DNA from: Opitutaceae bacterium
GTDB taxonomy: Bacteria; Verrucomicrobiota; Verrucomicrobiia; Opitutales; Opitutaceae
Length of the DNA: 64,000 bases
Assembly: GCA_016795565.1 (NCBI GenBank)
Contig: JAEUGW010000023.1
Coordinates: forward strand, 1 to 64,000
Direction: 5' to 3'
Below, one piece after another: positions 17,005 through 24,503 of this stretch. The position numbers and the translations under genes were made by a program. Every line of letters starts with the position of its first letter. Position 1 is the first letter of the stretch. The notes beneath the pieces were generated by a model. It was not told the DNA's origin and did not search any database. It worked only from the letters and a program-made list of their open reading frames with translations.

Positions 17005-18223
17005 CTAGCGCCTTGGAATCTGTGGTCTAGCCGGAACCTTTTTGAGCCTGGACATGACGATCACAGCAACCTAGCGCCTTGGAATCTGTGGTCTAGCCGG
17101 AACTATTCTTCGTCTTCTGTGATGTCGCGAGAAAACCTAGCGCCTTGGAATCTGTGGTCTAGCCGGAACACTAAAGCCAAACACTACGCTTCAATTCCGA
17201 ACCTAGCGCCTTGGAATCTGTGGTCTAGCCGGAACTGGTATACGTCCGCTCATGGCTGGTTATTTAACCTAGCGCCTTGGAATCTGTGGTCTAGCCGGAA
17301 CCTGCGCGCCGTCGTCCCACTGGTGGCCGCAAACCTAGCGCCTTGGAATCTGTGGTCTAGCCGGAACAGGCACGGCACTTGCCGCGCCACGCCCTTCAAC
17401 CTAGCGCCTTGGAATCTGTGGTCTAGCCGGAACATTCGCAAGTCGTTGAAAGGCACTCCCAAAACCTAGCGCCTTGGAATCTGTGGTCTAGCCGGAACCC
17501 ACAGCAGCCAATCCTACCGCAACGAATCAACCTAGCGCCTTGGAATCTGTGGTCTAGCCGGAACAGTCCATCGCCGGAGGGCTTGGAGGACTGCAACCTA
17601 GCGCCTTGGAATCTGTGGTCTAGCCGGAACTCGCCCTCGATGGATAGCAACTCGTAGCCGAACCTAGCGCCTTGGAATCTGTGGTCTAGCCGGAACTGAT
17701 GCGTCCGTCCCCGCGGGCCTTGTCCAACCTAGCGCCTTGGAATCTGTGGTCTAGCCGGAACCGCTGAGCGCTCTGCTTGCGGATGCGGTAGAACCTAGCG
17801 CCTTGGAATCTGTGGTCTAGCCGGAACTATTCGTAAGTCGTTGAAAGGCACTCCCAAAACCTAGCGCCTTGGAATCTGTGGTCTAGCCGGAACGGAGCAG
17901 AAACCCGCGCCTACACCGGCCGGAACCTAGCGCCTTGGAATCTGTGGTCTAGCCGGAACGGGTGCGTCTGCCATTTCGCCGGGCAGGGCAACCTAGCGCC
18001 TTGGAATCTGTGGTCTAGCCGGAACTCGATGACCTTGCCGGGGTAGCGAAGGACGAACCTAGCGCCTTGGAATCTGTGGTCTAGCCGGAACTTCCAGCCG
18101 TCAAGCTGGGGCTTGGACAGGAACCTAGCGCCTTGGAATCTGTGGTCTAGCCGGAACCCGGACTTGATGTTGGAGACGACGCCCTCGAACCTAGCGCCTT
18201 GGAATCTGTGGTCTAGCCGGAAC
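17002..18223 (-). CRISPR. CRISPR array: 19 identical 36-bp repeats, 18 spacers
   Basis: On the plus strand the repeat reads AACCTAGCGCCTTGGAAT then CTGTGGTCTAGCCGGAAC. Repeats start at 17002, 17068, 17134, 17200, 17266, 17332, 17398, 17463, 17529, 17595, 17661, 17726, 17792, 17858, 17924, 17990, 18056, 18122 and 18188. Spacers are 30 bases except spacers 7 (17434-17462) and 11 (17697-17725), which are 29. All repeats look identical, including both end copies. Orientation is set by the minus-strand tracrRNA: crRNAs should read the minus strand, where the repeat begins GTTCCGGC. Spacers 7 and 13 are near duplicates. Confidence 0.97.
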
Positions 18224-18363
18224 TGCGCGCCGCGCGTCTGCCCGGATGTCGCAACGACATCCTGAAAGCGCGCCGTGGCGATCCAGCTGGATTGCGTCGT
18301 CGTTTCACTCCTCGCAATGACCGGTGGGCAAATTTCTTTGGGTAAGTCTCAATCAGGGCACGT
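18224..18363. other. Array flank where the leader should lie
   Basis: If crRNAs are read from the minus strand, the leader should be here. The DNA is GC-rich, with a perfect small hairpin GGATGTCG-CAA-CGACATCC at 18244-18262 and a family B dispersed repeat from 18272. No A/T-rich leader is evident. Confidence 0.5.
18272..18341. repeat. Dispersed repeat, copy 1 (family B), next to the CRISPR array
   Basis: GCCGTGGCGATCCAGCTGGA, then TTGCGTCGTCG and CTCCTCGCAATGACC, is shared with the element at 50085-50159. The left arm of the longer copy is diverged or missing here. Confidence 0.75.
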
Positions 18364-19566
18364 TCACGGCTCCATCTTCGCCCCGGCCTGCACCCACGCG
18401 GCGAGCACGGCGCGGTCCTGGTCGGTCATTTGGGTCAGGTTGCCCAGCGGCATGATGCGGGTGACAATCACCTGCTGGTAGAGGCGCGGCGCGTTCTGCA
18501 CGAGGTCGGCCGGCGTGTGCAGCAACACCCCGGCCTGCGGCTGCGTGTAACCGGGAAAGGTCGGCTGCGGCGAATGGCACTGGATGCAATGCTGGCCCAC
18601 GATCGCGCGCACGCGGTTGAACGTGACCTCACCCTCGACCGGCGGCAGCTCGATCACCTTCGGCTGCGTCATCCACGCCACCGCGCCGAGCAGCCCGGCG
18701 CCGAGCGCGGGGTATTGCCAGGCATAGACGCCCTTGTGCTTGCGGTTGAAGAAATGCCGGATCGCCACGCCCGCCGCCATCATCAACACGAGGACCGCCC
18801 AGTTCCCGGCGTGCGCGTAGGTCGAGGCGTAGTGGTTGCTGATCATGATGAACAGCACCGGCAGCGTGAAATAGTTGTTGTGCACGCTGCGCTGCTTGGC
18901 GCGCTTGCCGTCGGCGGGATTCGGCGCCTGCCCGGCCTTCATCGCCGCCACCATCCGCCGCTGGCCGGGGATGATGATGAAAAACACGTTGGCCGCCATG
19001 ATCGTGCCAATGGCGGTGCCGACGTGGATGAACATCGCCCGCCCGCCAAGCAGCCGCGACAACCCCCAGGCCAGCGCGCCCATCAGGAGGAACACCACGA
19101 GACCGAGCAGGCCCTCGCGCTTGCCGAGCGGCGAGCGGCAGAGCAGGTCATAGACGAGCCACGAGCCCGCCATGCTCGCCGCGCCGATGCCGACCGCCTG
19201 GAGCGGCGTCAGCGCGCGCACGTTGCCGTCGATCATCATCGTCCCGGCCTTCAGCCAATAAACGAGCACGAGCAGCGCCGTGCCCGAGAGCCAGGTCGTG
19301 TAGGCCTCCCACTTGAACCAGTGCAGCTTTTCCGGCAGCGCCGCCGGGGCCACGAGGTATTTCTGCGGGTTGTAGAAACCGCCGCCGTGCACCGCCCAGA
19401 GCTCGCCGCCCACGCCCTTCTTCGCCGCGTCGGAACCGGGGGCCGGTGCGTCGAGGCTGTTGTCGAGCCAGATGAAGTAGAACGACGACCCGATCCACGC
19501 CACGCCGGCGATGATGTGCAGCCACCGGACCAGCATGCTGAGGAACTCCAGGTAGTGCGCGTCCAT
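18364..19566 (-). CDS. puuD: PuuD-type urate oxidase (membrane urate hydroxylase with cytochrome c domain)
   Basis: 400-aa inner-membrane protein with about eight membrane segments (urate oxidase N-terminal/DUF989 domain, residues 1-290) and a C-terminal cytochrome c domain. The heme site is HCIQCHS with a likely distal Met in RIMPLGNLTQMT. In characterised members the membrane domain oxidises urate to 5-hydroxyisourate and passes electrons to the heme. The N-terminus MLVRWLHIIAGVAWIGSSFYF is typical. No other purine-degradation genes are nearby, so its role here is an inference from family. It is transcribed toward the CRISPR array. Confidence 0.85.
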   Translation of the reverse strand: MDAHYLEFLSMLVRWLHIIAGVAWIGSSFYFIWLDNSLDAPAPGSDAAKKGVGGELWAVHGGGFYNPQKYLVAPAALPEKLHWFKWEAYTTWLSGTALLVLVYWLKAGTMMIDGNVRALTPLQAVGIGAASMAGSWLVYDLLCRSPLGKREGLLGLVVFLLMGALAWGLSRLLGGRAMFIHVGTAIGTIMAANVFFIIIPGQRRMVAAMKAGQAPNPADGKRAKQRSVHNNYFTLPVLFIMISNHYASTYAHAGNWAVLVLMMAAGVAIRHFFNRKHKGVYAWQYPALGAGLLGAVAWMTQPKVIELPPVEGEVTFNRVRAIVGQHCIQCHSPQPTFPGYTQPQAGVLLHTPADLVQNAPRLYQQVIVTRIMPLGNLTQMTDQDRAVLAAWVQAGAKMEP

Positions 19567-19707
19567 GGCGGGGGTGCGCCGTATGCAAGCAACTCGCGCG
19601 GTGGTGGCAACGGCGATTCAGGCCTGAGGCGGAACCCGGCCTCCGGACGGGTTGCCGGGTATGAGTCCTGTATGTCAGCTGCGCATCATGAAAGCGCGCC
19701 CGCCTGT

Positions 19708-19731
19708 CATCCGTAGCCTTGGCGAAGGATG
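19708..19731. repeat. Short palindromic repeat between puuD and prmB
   Basis: CATCCGTAGCC and GGCGAAGGATG form an imperfect hairpin around TT. It has the look of a common short dispersed repeat; no second close copy was found in this window. Confidence 0.45.
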
Positions 19732-19751
19732 AAGGCCGCGCTCTACCTCGA

Positions 19752-20645
19752 TCAACCTTTCCAGCCCTTCAGCCGCGCGGCTTGGATGAGGCACACGCAG
19801 TCCTCGCCGTCCTCGGTATGCAGCCAGTGCAGGTCGAGCTCGGGGAAGGCCCGATCCATCGCGGCGCGCAGGCCGCCGACCTCGATCACGACGATGCCGT
19901 GCGGCTGCAGGCGCTCGCGCGACTGGCGCAGGAGCTTGCGGATGATGTCGAGGCCGTCCTTGCCGCCATCCAGCGCCATGGCCGGCTCCTGCTTGAACTC
20001 CTGCGGCAGGCCGCGCAGCTCGCGCGTCGGCACATAGGGCGGGTTCGAGAGGATCAGATCGTATTTCACCGGCGGAACGGCGTCGAACACGTCGGAGTGG
20101 TGGAGCTTCACGCGTTTCGCGAGGCGGTGCGTCGCGATGTTGAATCTCGCGACCGCGGCGGCGTCGGGCGACAGCTCGATGGCGTCCACCTTCGCCTCCG
20201 GGAACTGGTGCGCCAGCAAGATGGCGAGGCAGCCCGAGCCGGTGCAGACATCCACGGCGCGCTTCATGGGCCGGTTCGCCGGCAGCCACTGCGGGATCTG
20301 CTCCGGCAGCAGCTCGAGGAAATAGGAGCGCGGGATGATGACGCGCTCGTCCACGTAGAACCGGTGTTCGCCGAGGAAGGCCTCGCGCGTCAGATAGGCA
20401 GCGGGCACATGCTCCTCGGTGCGGCGGCGGAAAACCCCGGCCACGCGGGCCTGCTCGTCAGCCGACAGCTTGCGGCGCAGGACGGCGGGCTTGCTGTCGA
20501 GCGGCAGGTCGAGTGTGCGCAGCAGCAGGTAGAGCGCCTCGTCGTGCGCCGTGGTCGCCACCTGGCCGAGGGCGACCTTGTGCTTGGCGTAGAGTTTCTG
20601 CGCCCGTTCGAGCCAGTCGCCCAAGGTTGCCGGGGTCGCAGCCAT
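19752..20645 (-). CDS. prmB: Ribosomal protein uL3 glutamine methyltransferase PrmB-like
   Basis: 297-aa SAM-dependent N5-glutamine methyltransferase of the HemK/PrmB family. The N-terminal helical domain is residues 1-95 and VDVCTGSGCLAILLA (about 130) is the SAM-binding glycine loop. SNPPYVP (about 212) is the catalytic NPPY motif. LTREAFLGEHRFYVDERVIIPRSYFLELL resembles PrmB, which methylates ribosomal protein L3, more than the release-factor enzyme PrmC. The ATG at 20645 lies just after the stop of the upstream membrane gene, suggesting one transcript from 22325 to 19752. Confidence 0.85.
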   Translation of the reverse strand: MAATPATLGDWLERAQKLYAKHKVALGQVATTAHDEALYLLLRTLDLPLDSKPAVLRRKLSADEQARVAGVFRRRTEEHVPAAYLTREAFLGEHRFYVDERVIIPRSYFLELLPEQIPQWLPANRPMKRAVDVCTGSGCLAILLAHQFPEAKVDAIELSPDAAAVARFNIATHRLAKRVKLHHSDVFDAVPPVKYDLILSNPPYVPTRELRGLPQEFKQEPAMALDGGKDGLDIIRKLLRQSRERLQPHGIVVIEVGGLRAAMDRAFPELDLHWLHTEDGEDCVCLIQAARLKGWKG

Positions 20646-20648
20646 TGC

Positions 20649-21452
20649 TCAGGCCCTGTTGACGGCGCTCGGCCGGTGTTCCGAGCAATAGCAGCGATCG
20701 TCGCCGCCGTAGCGGAAATCCTCCTGCGGGTGGCTCTGGTCGGTCTTGCCGCAGACCACACAGCGGTGGCGCGGCTCACTCTTGTCCTCCCGGAAGGTGG
20801 TGCGGCGGGCCTGCTGCTGCATGTGGCGGCGGCCGGTCTTCATGCGCTGCACGATCTCGCCCGCGAAGAAGAGCAGGAAGTTCCCCGTGGCCGCCAGCAC
20901 CGCCAGCCGGGCGTTCCAGCCGCCGGTCACGAAGGTGTAGGCGAAGCCGAGCCACATCAGCAGGGCGAACCACTTGATCTTCACCGGCAGGATGAAAAAC
21001 ACGTAGAGCTCGAAGTCCGGATTGAGGAGGGCGAACGCGAGGAACACCGACACCGCGAAGAAGGCGTAGCCGGTCGCCTGGTAGGGCGTGAGGAACGAGA
21101 CCGCGACCGTCAGGAACCAGCCGACGAGGAAAAACAGGTTGAACCGGAAGGCGCCCCAGTGGTTCTCCAGGGCCTGGCTGATCAGGTGGAAGAAATACCA
21201 GCTGACCGCGAGGAAGACGGCGCCGACCATCGTCAGCTGGCCGCCGGCCACCGGCGGCACGAGGGCAAAGGTGAACAGGCGCCAGAACTCGCCCTGCACG
21301 ACCAGCGCCGGCACGAGGAGGATCCGCCCGAGGTCAAACTGCCCGAGCAGGGCAAACCCGAGGAACAGCACCTGCCCGCCGATCAGATACAGCGCGAGAT
21401 TCGGGATCGCGAAGCGGCCGAGGGCGCGCTCGAGGCGGTGGAGAAAACCCAT
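20649..21452 (-). CDS. Rhomboid-like multi-pass membrane protein with C-terminal zinc ribbon
   Basis: 267 aa with five to six membrane segments between residues 15 and 205, arranged like rhomboid-family proteins (FWRLFTFALVPP near the second segment resembles the rhomboid W-R element). No clear GxSx catalytic serine is visible, so it is probably a non-protease relative. The tail has two Cys pairs (CVVCGKTD and CYCSEH), likely a zinc site. Function unknown. It sits between the TPR gene and prmB with tiny gaps. Confidence 0.7.
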   Translation of the reverse strand: MGFLHRLERALGRFAIPNLALYLIGGQVLFLGFALLGQFDLGRILLVPALVVQGEFWRLFTFALVPPVAGGQLTMVGAVFLAVSWYFFHLISQALENHWGAFRFNLFFLVGWFLTVAVSFLTPYQATGYAFFAVSVFLAFALLNPDFELYVFFILPVKIKWFALLMWLGFAYTFVTGGWNARLAVLAATGNFLLFFAGEIVQRMKTGRRHMQQQARRTTFREDKSEPRHRCVVCGKTDQSHPQEDFRYGGDDRCYCSEHRPSAVNRA

Positions 21453-21458
21453 GGCCCG

Positions 21459-22325
21459 CTACTTTGCCCCGGCCTGCGCCAGCGAGTCGAGCAAAGTCTG
21501 TTTCTGCTTCACCAGCGCCAGCTCGGTCACGGTGTCCGCCAGCGCGCGGGCCTCGGCGGCCTTGCCCTGCTTGAGCAGCACGTTGGCCTGGTGCAGCCGG
21601 AGCGTCTGGTGCTCGAGCGGCGTCTCGACGGTGGCATCGAGCGTCTTCCACCGCGCGAGCGCCTCGTCCCACTGCGGGGCCTCGAGGTCGTAGTAGGCCT
21701 CGGCGTGGCGGTAGGCATACGCGAAGTTCGCCGGCGCCAGTTCCGCCGCGCGGGCAAAGGCGTGCAGCATGGCCCGGTCGAGCGAGGCGCGGTTGAACTG
21801 CCCGGTCTTGAGGAACTCGTCGCGGCCCTCCGTGAGCAGCTTGCCGAGGTGGTAGTGGTAGAGCGGCTCCCCGGGCGCGAGGTCGATCGCCGCCATCAGC
21901 CACGGGAGCGCGTCAATCATCTTGCCGTCCTCGGCGAGGAAGCGGGCGAGCTCGTTCTTCACGACGGGGATTTCCCCGTCTAGCTTGTTCGCCTTGAGCA
22001 AAATGCCGACGGCCTCGCGGACCATGCCCACCTGCCCGAGCAGCATGCCGTAGGCGACATAGGCCGGGGCGAAATCCGGGGCTTTCTGGATGAGGATGTC
22101 GTAGCTGTTGATGACGGCCTGCATCTCGCCGCGCAGCCACGCCTCGTCGAGGTGCTCGCCCTCCTTCTCGGCGCGGACCAGAATCGCGCGCTGCCGGGCG
22201 ACGATCTCCTTGAGCGTCTTCTCCGCCATGGACACGGGCCGCGCCGGCGCATCGGCGGCCGCCAGCCGGGGCCCGGCGGCCAGCAGGCCGAGCGCAACAA
22301 GGAGGGCGTGGAGGAAAATTCGCAT
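21459..22325 (-). CDS. Secreted tetratricopeptide-repeat protein
   Basis: 288 aa with signal peptide (MRIFLHALLVALGLLAAGPRLAA, cleavage about residue 24). The rest is helical with TPR-like units: IQKAPDFAPAYVAYGMLLGQVG, EAVGILLKANKLDG, MAAIDLAPGEPLYHYHLGKLL and ARAAELAPANFAYAYRHAEAYY. Such proteins scaffold other proteins in the periplasm. No catalytic motif is visible. It is first in the probable TPR-membrane protein-prmB unit. Confidence 0.75.
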   Translation of the reverse strand: MRIFLHALLVALGLLAAGPRLAAADAPARPVSMAEKTLKEIVARQRAILVRAEKEGEHLDEAWLRGEMQAVINSYDILIQKAPDFAPAYVAYGMLLGQVGMVREAVGILLKANKLDGEIPVVKNELARFLAEDGKMIDALPWLMAAIDLAPGEPLYHYHLGKLLTEGRDEFLKTGQFNRASLDRAMLHAFARAAELAPANFAYAYRHAEAYYDLEAPQWDEALARWKTLDATVETPLEHQTLRLHQANVLLKQGKAAEARALADTVTELALVKQKQTLLDSLAQAGAK

Positions 22326-22426
22326 GCGGCTACGACACGGGCCCCGCGGATTCGTTCAAGGTTTTATGCCGGCGGCCCGGGGGATTTCTCCGTTGCCGCG
22401 GGTTAATCCCGGAATAGCTTCCGGCC

Positions 22427-23827
22427 ATGGCGATGCACGTGCGCGACCTCGGAACCTGGCGGGGCACCATGAGCCGCCGCGACTATGCGCTCTGGGGCGG
22501 CGTGCTGTTCGCGGTCAAATACAACCTCGACCGGGCCGTCGCCATGGCCTGCTTCGACCGCCCGTGGCTGCCTTGGTCCTACCTCACGGGCCGCAACCAG
22601 CCCGGGCCTCCGCCGGGCGCCGACGGCCCGCTTCTTGCGATGGTGCTGCTGCTGCTGGCGCTGCCTTTTGTTTTCTGGGGCGTGACGATGACCCTGCGCC
22701 GACTGCGCGATGCCGGCTGGTCGCAGACGCTGGTGGTCCTGTTCTTCGTGCCGTTCATCAACCTGCTCTTCTTCGTGTTCCTGTGCCTACAGCAGACACG
22801 GGAGTCGGCGGTGCCGGGCACGCCCCCGCTGCGCTGGTGGCAGCGCCTCCTGCCCATGGAAAGCACCCTCATGGCCGCGGTCCTCGGCATCCTATTCAGC
22901 GTGTTGCTCGGCCTGGCCCTGAGTTGGTTCGGTGCCGTGTTTCTCAAGAATTACGGCTGGGGATTGTTTGTCGGCACGCCTTTCATGATGGGTTTCTTCG
23001 GCGCGATTCTCCACAGCCTGACCCGGCCGCGCACCTGGCCCGAGTGCGCGCTGATCGCCGTGATTTCTGTGACGCTCGTCAGCCTCCTCCTCCTCGCTCT
23101 CGCCGTGGAAGGATTTTTCTGTCTGATCATGGCCGCGCCCATCGGGCTGGCGCTCGCCGTGCTGGGCGCGACCGCCGGCTGGATATTACAGCTTGAGCGG
23201 TGGTCGCACCGGCTCGATCAGGTGAAACTCTACGCCGCCGCCTGGGTGCTGGCCCCGGTGTTGCTGGTGGCGGAGGCGCGCGTGCCCGCCGCCACGCCGG
23301 TGTTCGCCGCCACCACCGTCTGCGAGATCGCCGCGCCGCCCGCGACGGTGTGGCGGCACGTCGTCGCCTTCGGCGAGCTGCCGCCGCCGGAGGAGAAAAT
23401 CTTCCTCGCGGGCATCGCCTACCCCGTGCGGGCGCGGCTGGAAGGCGTCGGCGTGGGTGCCGTGCGCTACTGTGAATTCTCCACCGGCCCCTTCGTCGAG
23501 CCGATCACCGCGTGGGACGAGCCCCGGCGACTCGCGTTTGATGTCCGATCGCAGCCGCACCCAATGCGCGAATGGTCGCCCTACAACGAGCTGCACCCAG
23601 CGCACCTGGAAGGATTCTTCCGCTCGCGACGAGGTGAGTTCCGGCTGACGGAGCTGCCGGGCGGCCGCACCCGCCTGGAGGGCACGACGTGGTATGAGCA
23701 GAGCATCTGGCCGCAAGCCTACTGGAAACCGTGGTCCGACTACCTCGTGCACGCCATCCACCGGCGCGTCCTCAACCACATCAAGGCCGGCGCGGAGGGC
23801 GCGGCCGGGGTCAGGCACCCGGATTGA
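22427..23827 (+). CDS. DUF805-like membrane domain fused to an SRPBCC domain
   Basis: 466 aa. Residues 15-125 resemble DUF805 (MSRRDYALWG..., TLRRLRDAGWSQ), with further membrane segments to about residue 280. The C-terminal 180 residues look like a soluble SRPBCC/START-like fold: TTVCEIAAPPATVWRHVVAFGELPPPE, then GAVRYCEFSTGPFVEPITAWDEPRRLAF and LEGTTWYEQSIWP. That fold binds hydrophobic ligands, so a lipid-related role is conceivable but unproven. The end overlaps the convergent PAP2 gene by 17 bases. Confidence 0.75.
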   Translation: MAMHVRDLGTWRGTMSRRDYALWGGVLFAVKYNLDRAVAMACFDRPWLPWSYLTGRNQPGPPPGADGPLLAMVLLLLALPFVFWGVTMTLRRLRDAGWSQTLVVLFFVPFINLLFFVFLCLQQTRESAVPGTPPLRWWQRLLPMESTLMAAVLGILFSVLLGLALSWFGAVFLKNYGWGLFVGTPFMMGFFGAILHSLTRPRTWPECALIAVISVTLVSLLLLALAVEGFFCLIMAAPIGLALAVLGATAGWILQLERWSHRLDQVKLYAAAWVLAPVLLVAEARVPAATPVFAATTVCEIAAPPATVWRHVVAFGELPPPEEKIFLAGIAYPVRARLEGVGVGAVRYCEFSTGPFVEPITAWDEPRRLAFDVRSQPHPMREWSPYNELHPAHLEGFFRSRRGEFRLTELPGGRTRLEGTTWYEQSIWPQAYWKPWSDYLVHAIHRRVLNHIKAGAEGAAGVRHPD

Positions 23828-24503
23828 TCCGCAGCGCCTTCCGCCACAGCAGCACGACGAGCCAGGCCACGAGCATCGTCGTGAGCGTGTGGCTGAGGTA
23901 GTGCGCGCCTTTCAGCATCTGGTAGCCGCCCATCCACCAGCCCAGGCCGAGACCGAGGGCGATGACGCCGTGGCGCCAGCGGCGCGTGCCGCGCACGGCG
24001 AGCAGGCCCAGCAGCGCAAAGCCGCCGCTGGCGTGCCCGGCCGGGAAACAGCCGCCGCGCCGCGGCGCCGGATCGTCCTTCGGCTGCGGTTCACAGAGCT
24101 TTACGTAGGCGACGTCGCCGCCATAGCGCCGGATTTCCGAGGGACAGAAGATGTTGGTGTATTTCTTCCCGAGCCCGGCGAGCGCAGGCACGGTCGCGAT
24201 GACGAGCACGCCGAGCCAGAGGCCGCGACGGTTAATGCCCCACTTCTCGCGCCAGCGGGCCGGACCGGCGGCGAGCGCGAGTGTGGTCAGGGCGAATATC
24301 CACACCAGCGCCTTGGGCCCGTTGTAGAAGACCAGCCGGCCGAGCGGCGCCTTCTCGTCCACGACCCAGCGCCGGGTCTCGAAGTTGTAGAAGTGGTCCT
24401 GCAGGGCCAGGTCGAGCTCCGTGAACTCGAACAGCACCAGCACGCCGGCGAGCAGCGCCAGCGTGATCCAGAGCGAGCGGTGGGTGCCCGGGGTGTGCGT
24501 CAC
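23811..24503 (-). CDS. PAP2-superfamily membrane phosphatase
   Basis: 230-aa membrane protein with about six membrane segments. The PAP2 signature is visible: LGKKYTNIFCPSEIRRYGG, then GCFPAGHASGG (the S/A-GH element, about residue 150) and GGYQMLKGAHYLSHT with the catalytic His. These enzymes dephosphorylate lipid phosphates such as lipid A, undecaprenyl-PP or phosphatidic acid. Its start overlaps the stop of the upstream sulfatase-type gene by four bases, so the two are likely co-translated and act on envelope lipids. Confidence 0.85.
   Translation of the reverse strand: MTHTPGTHRSLWITLALLAGVLVLFEFTELDLALQDHFYNFETRRWVVDEKAPLGRLVFYNGPKALVWIFALTTLALAAGPARWREKWGINRRGLWLGVLVIATVPALAGLGKKYTNIFCPSEIRRYGGDVAYVKLCEPQPKDDPAPRRGGCFPAGHASGGFALLGLLAVRGTRRWRHGVIALGLGLGWWMGGYQMLKGAHYLSHTLTTMLVAWLVVLLWRKALRINPGA

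Noticed and set aside
17119..17469. Repetitive open frames within the CRISPR array
   Set aside because: They are translations of CRISPR repeats and spacers, not genes.
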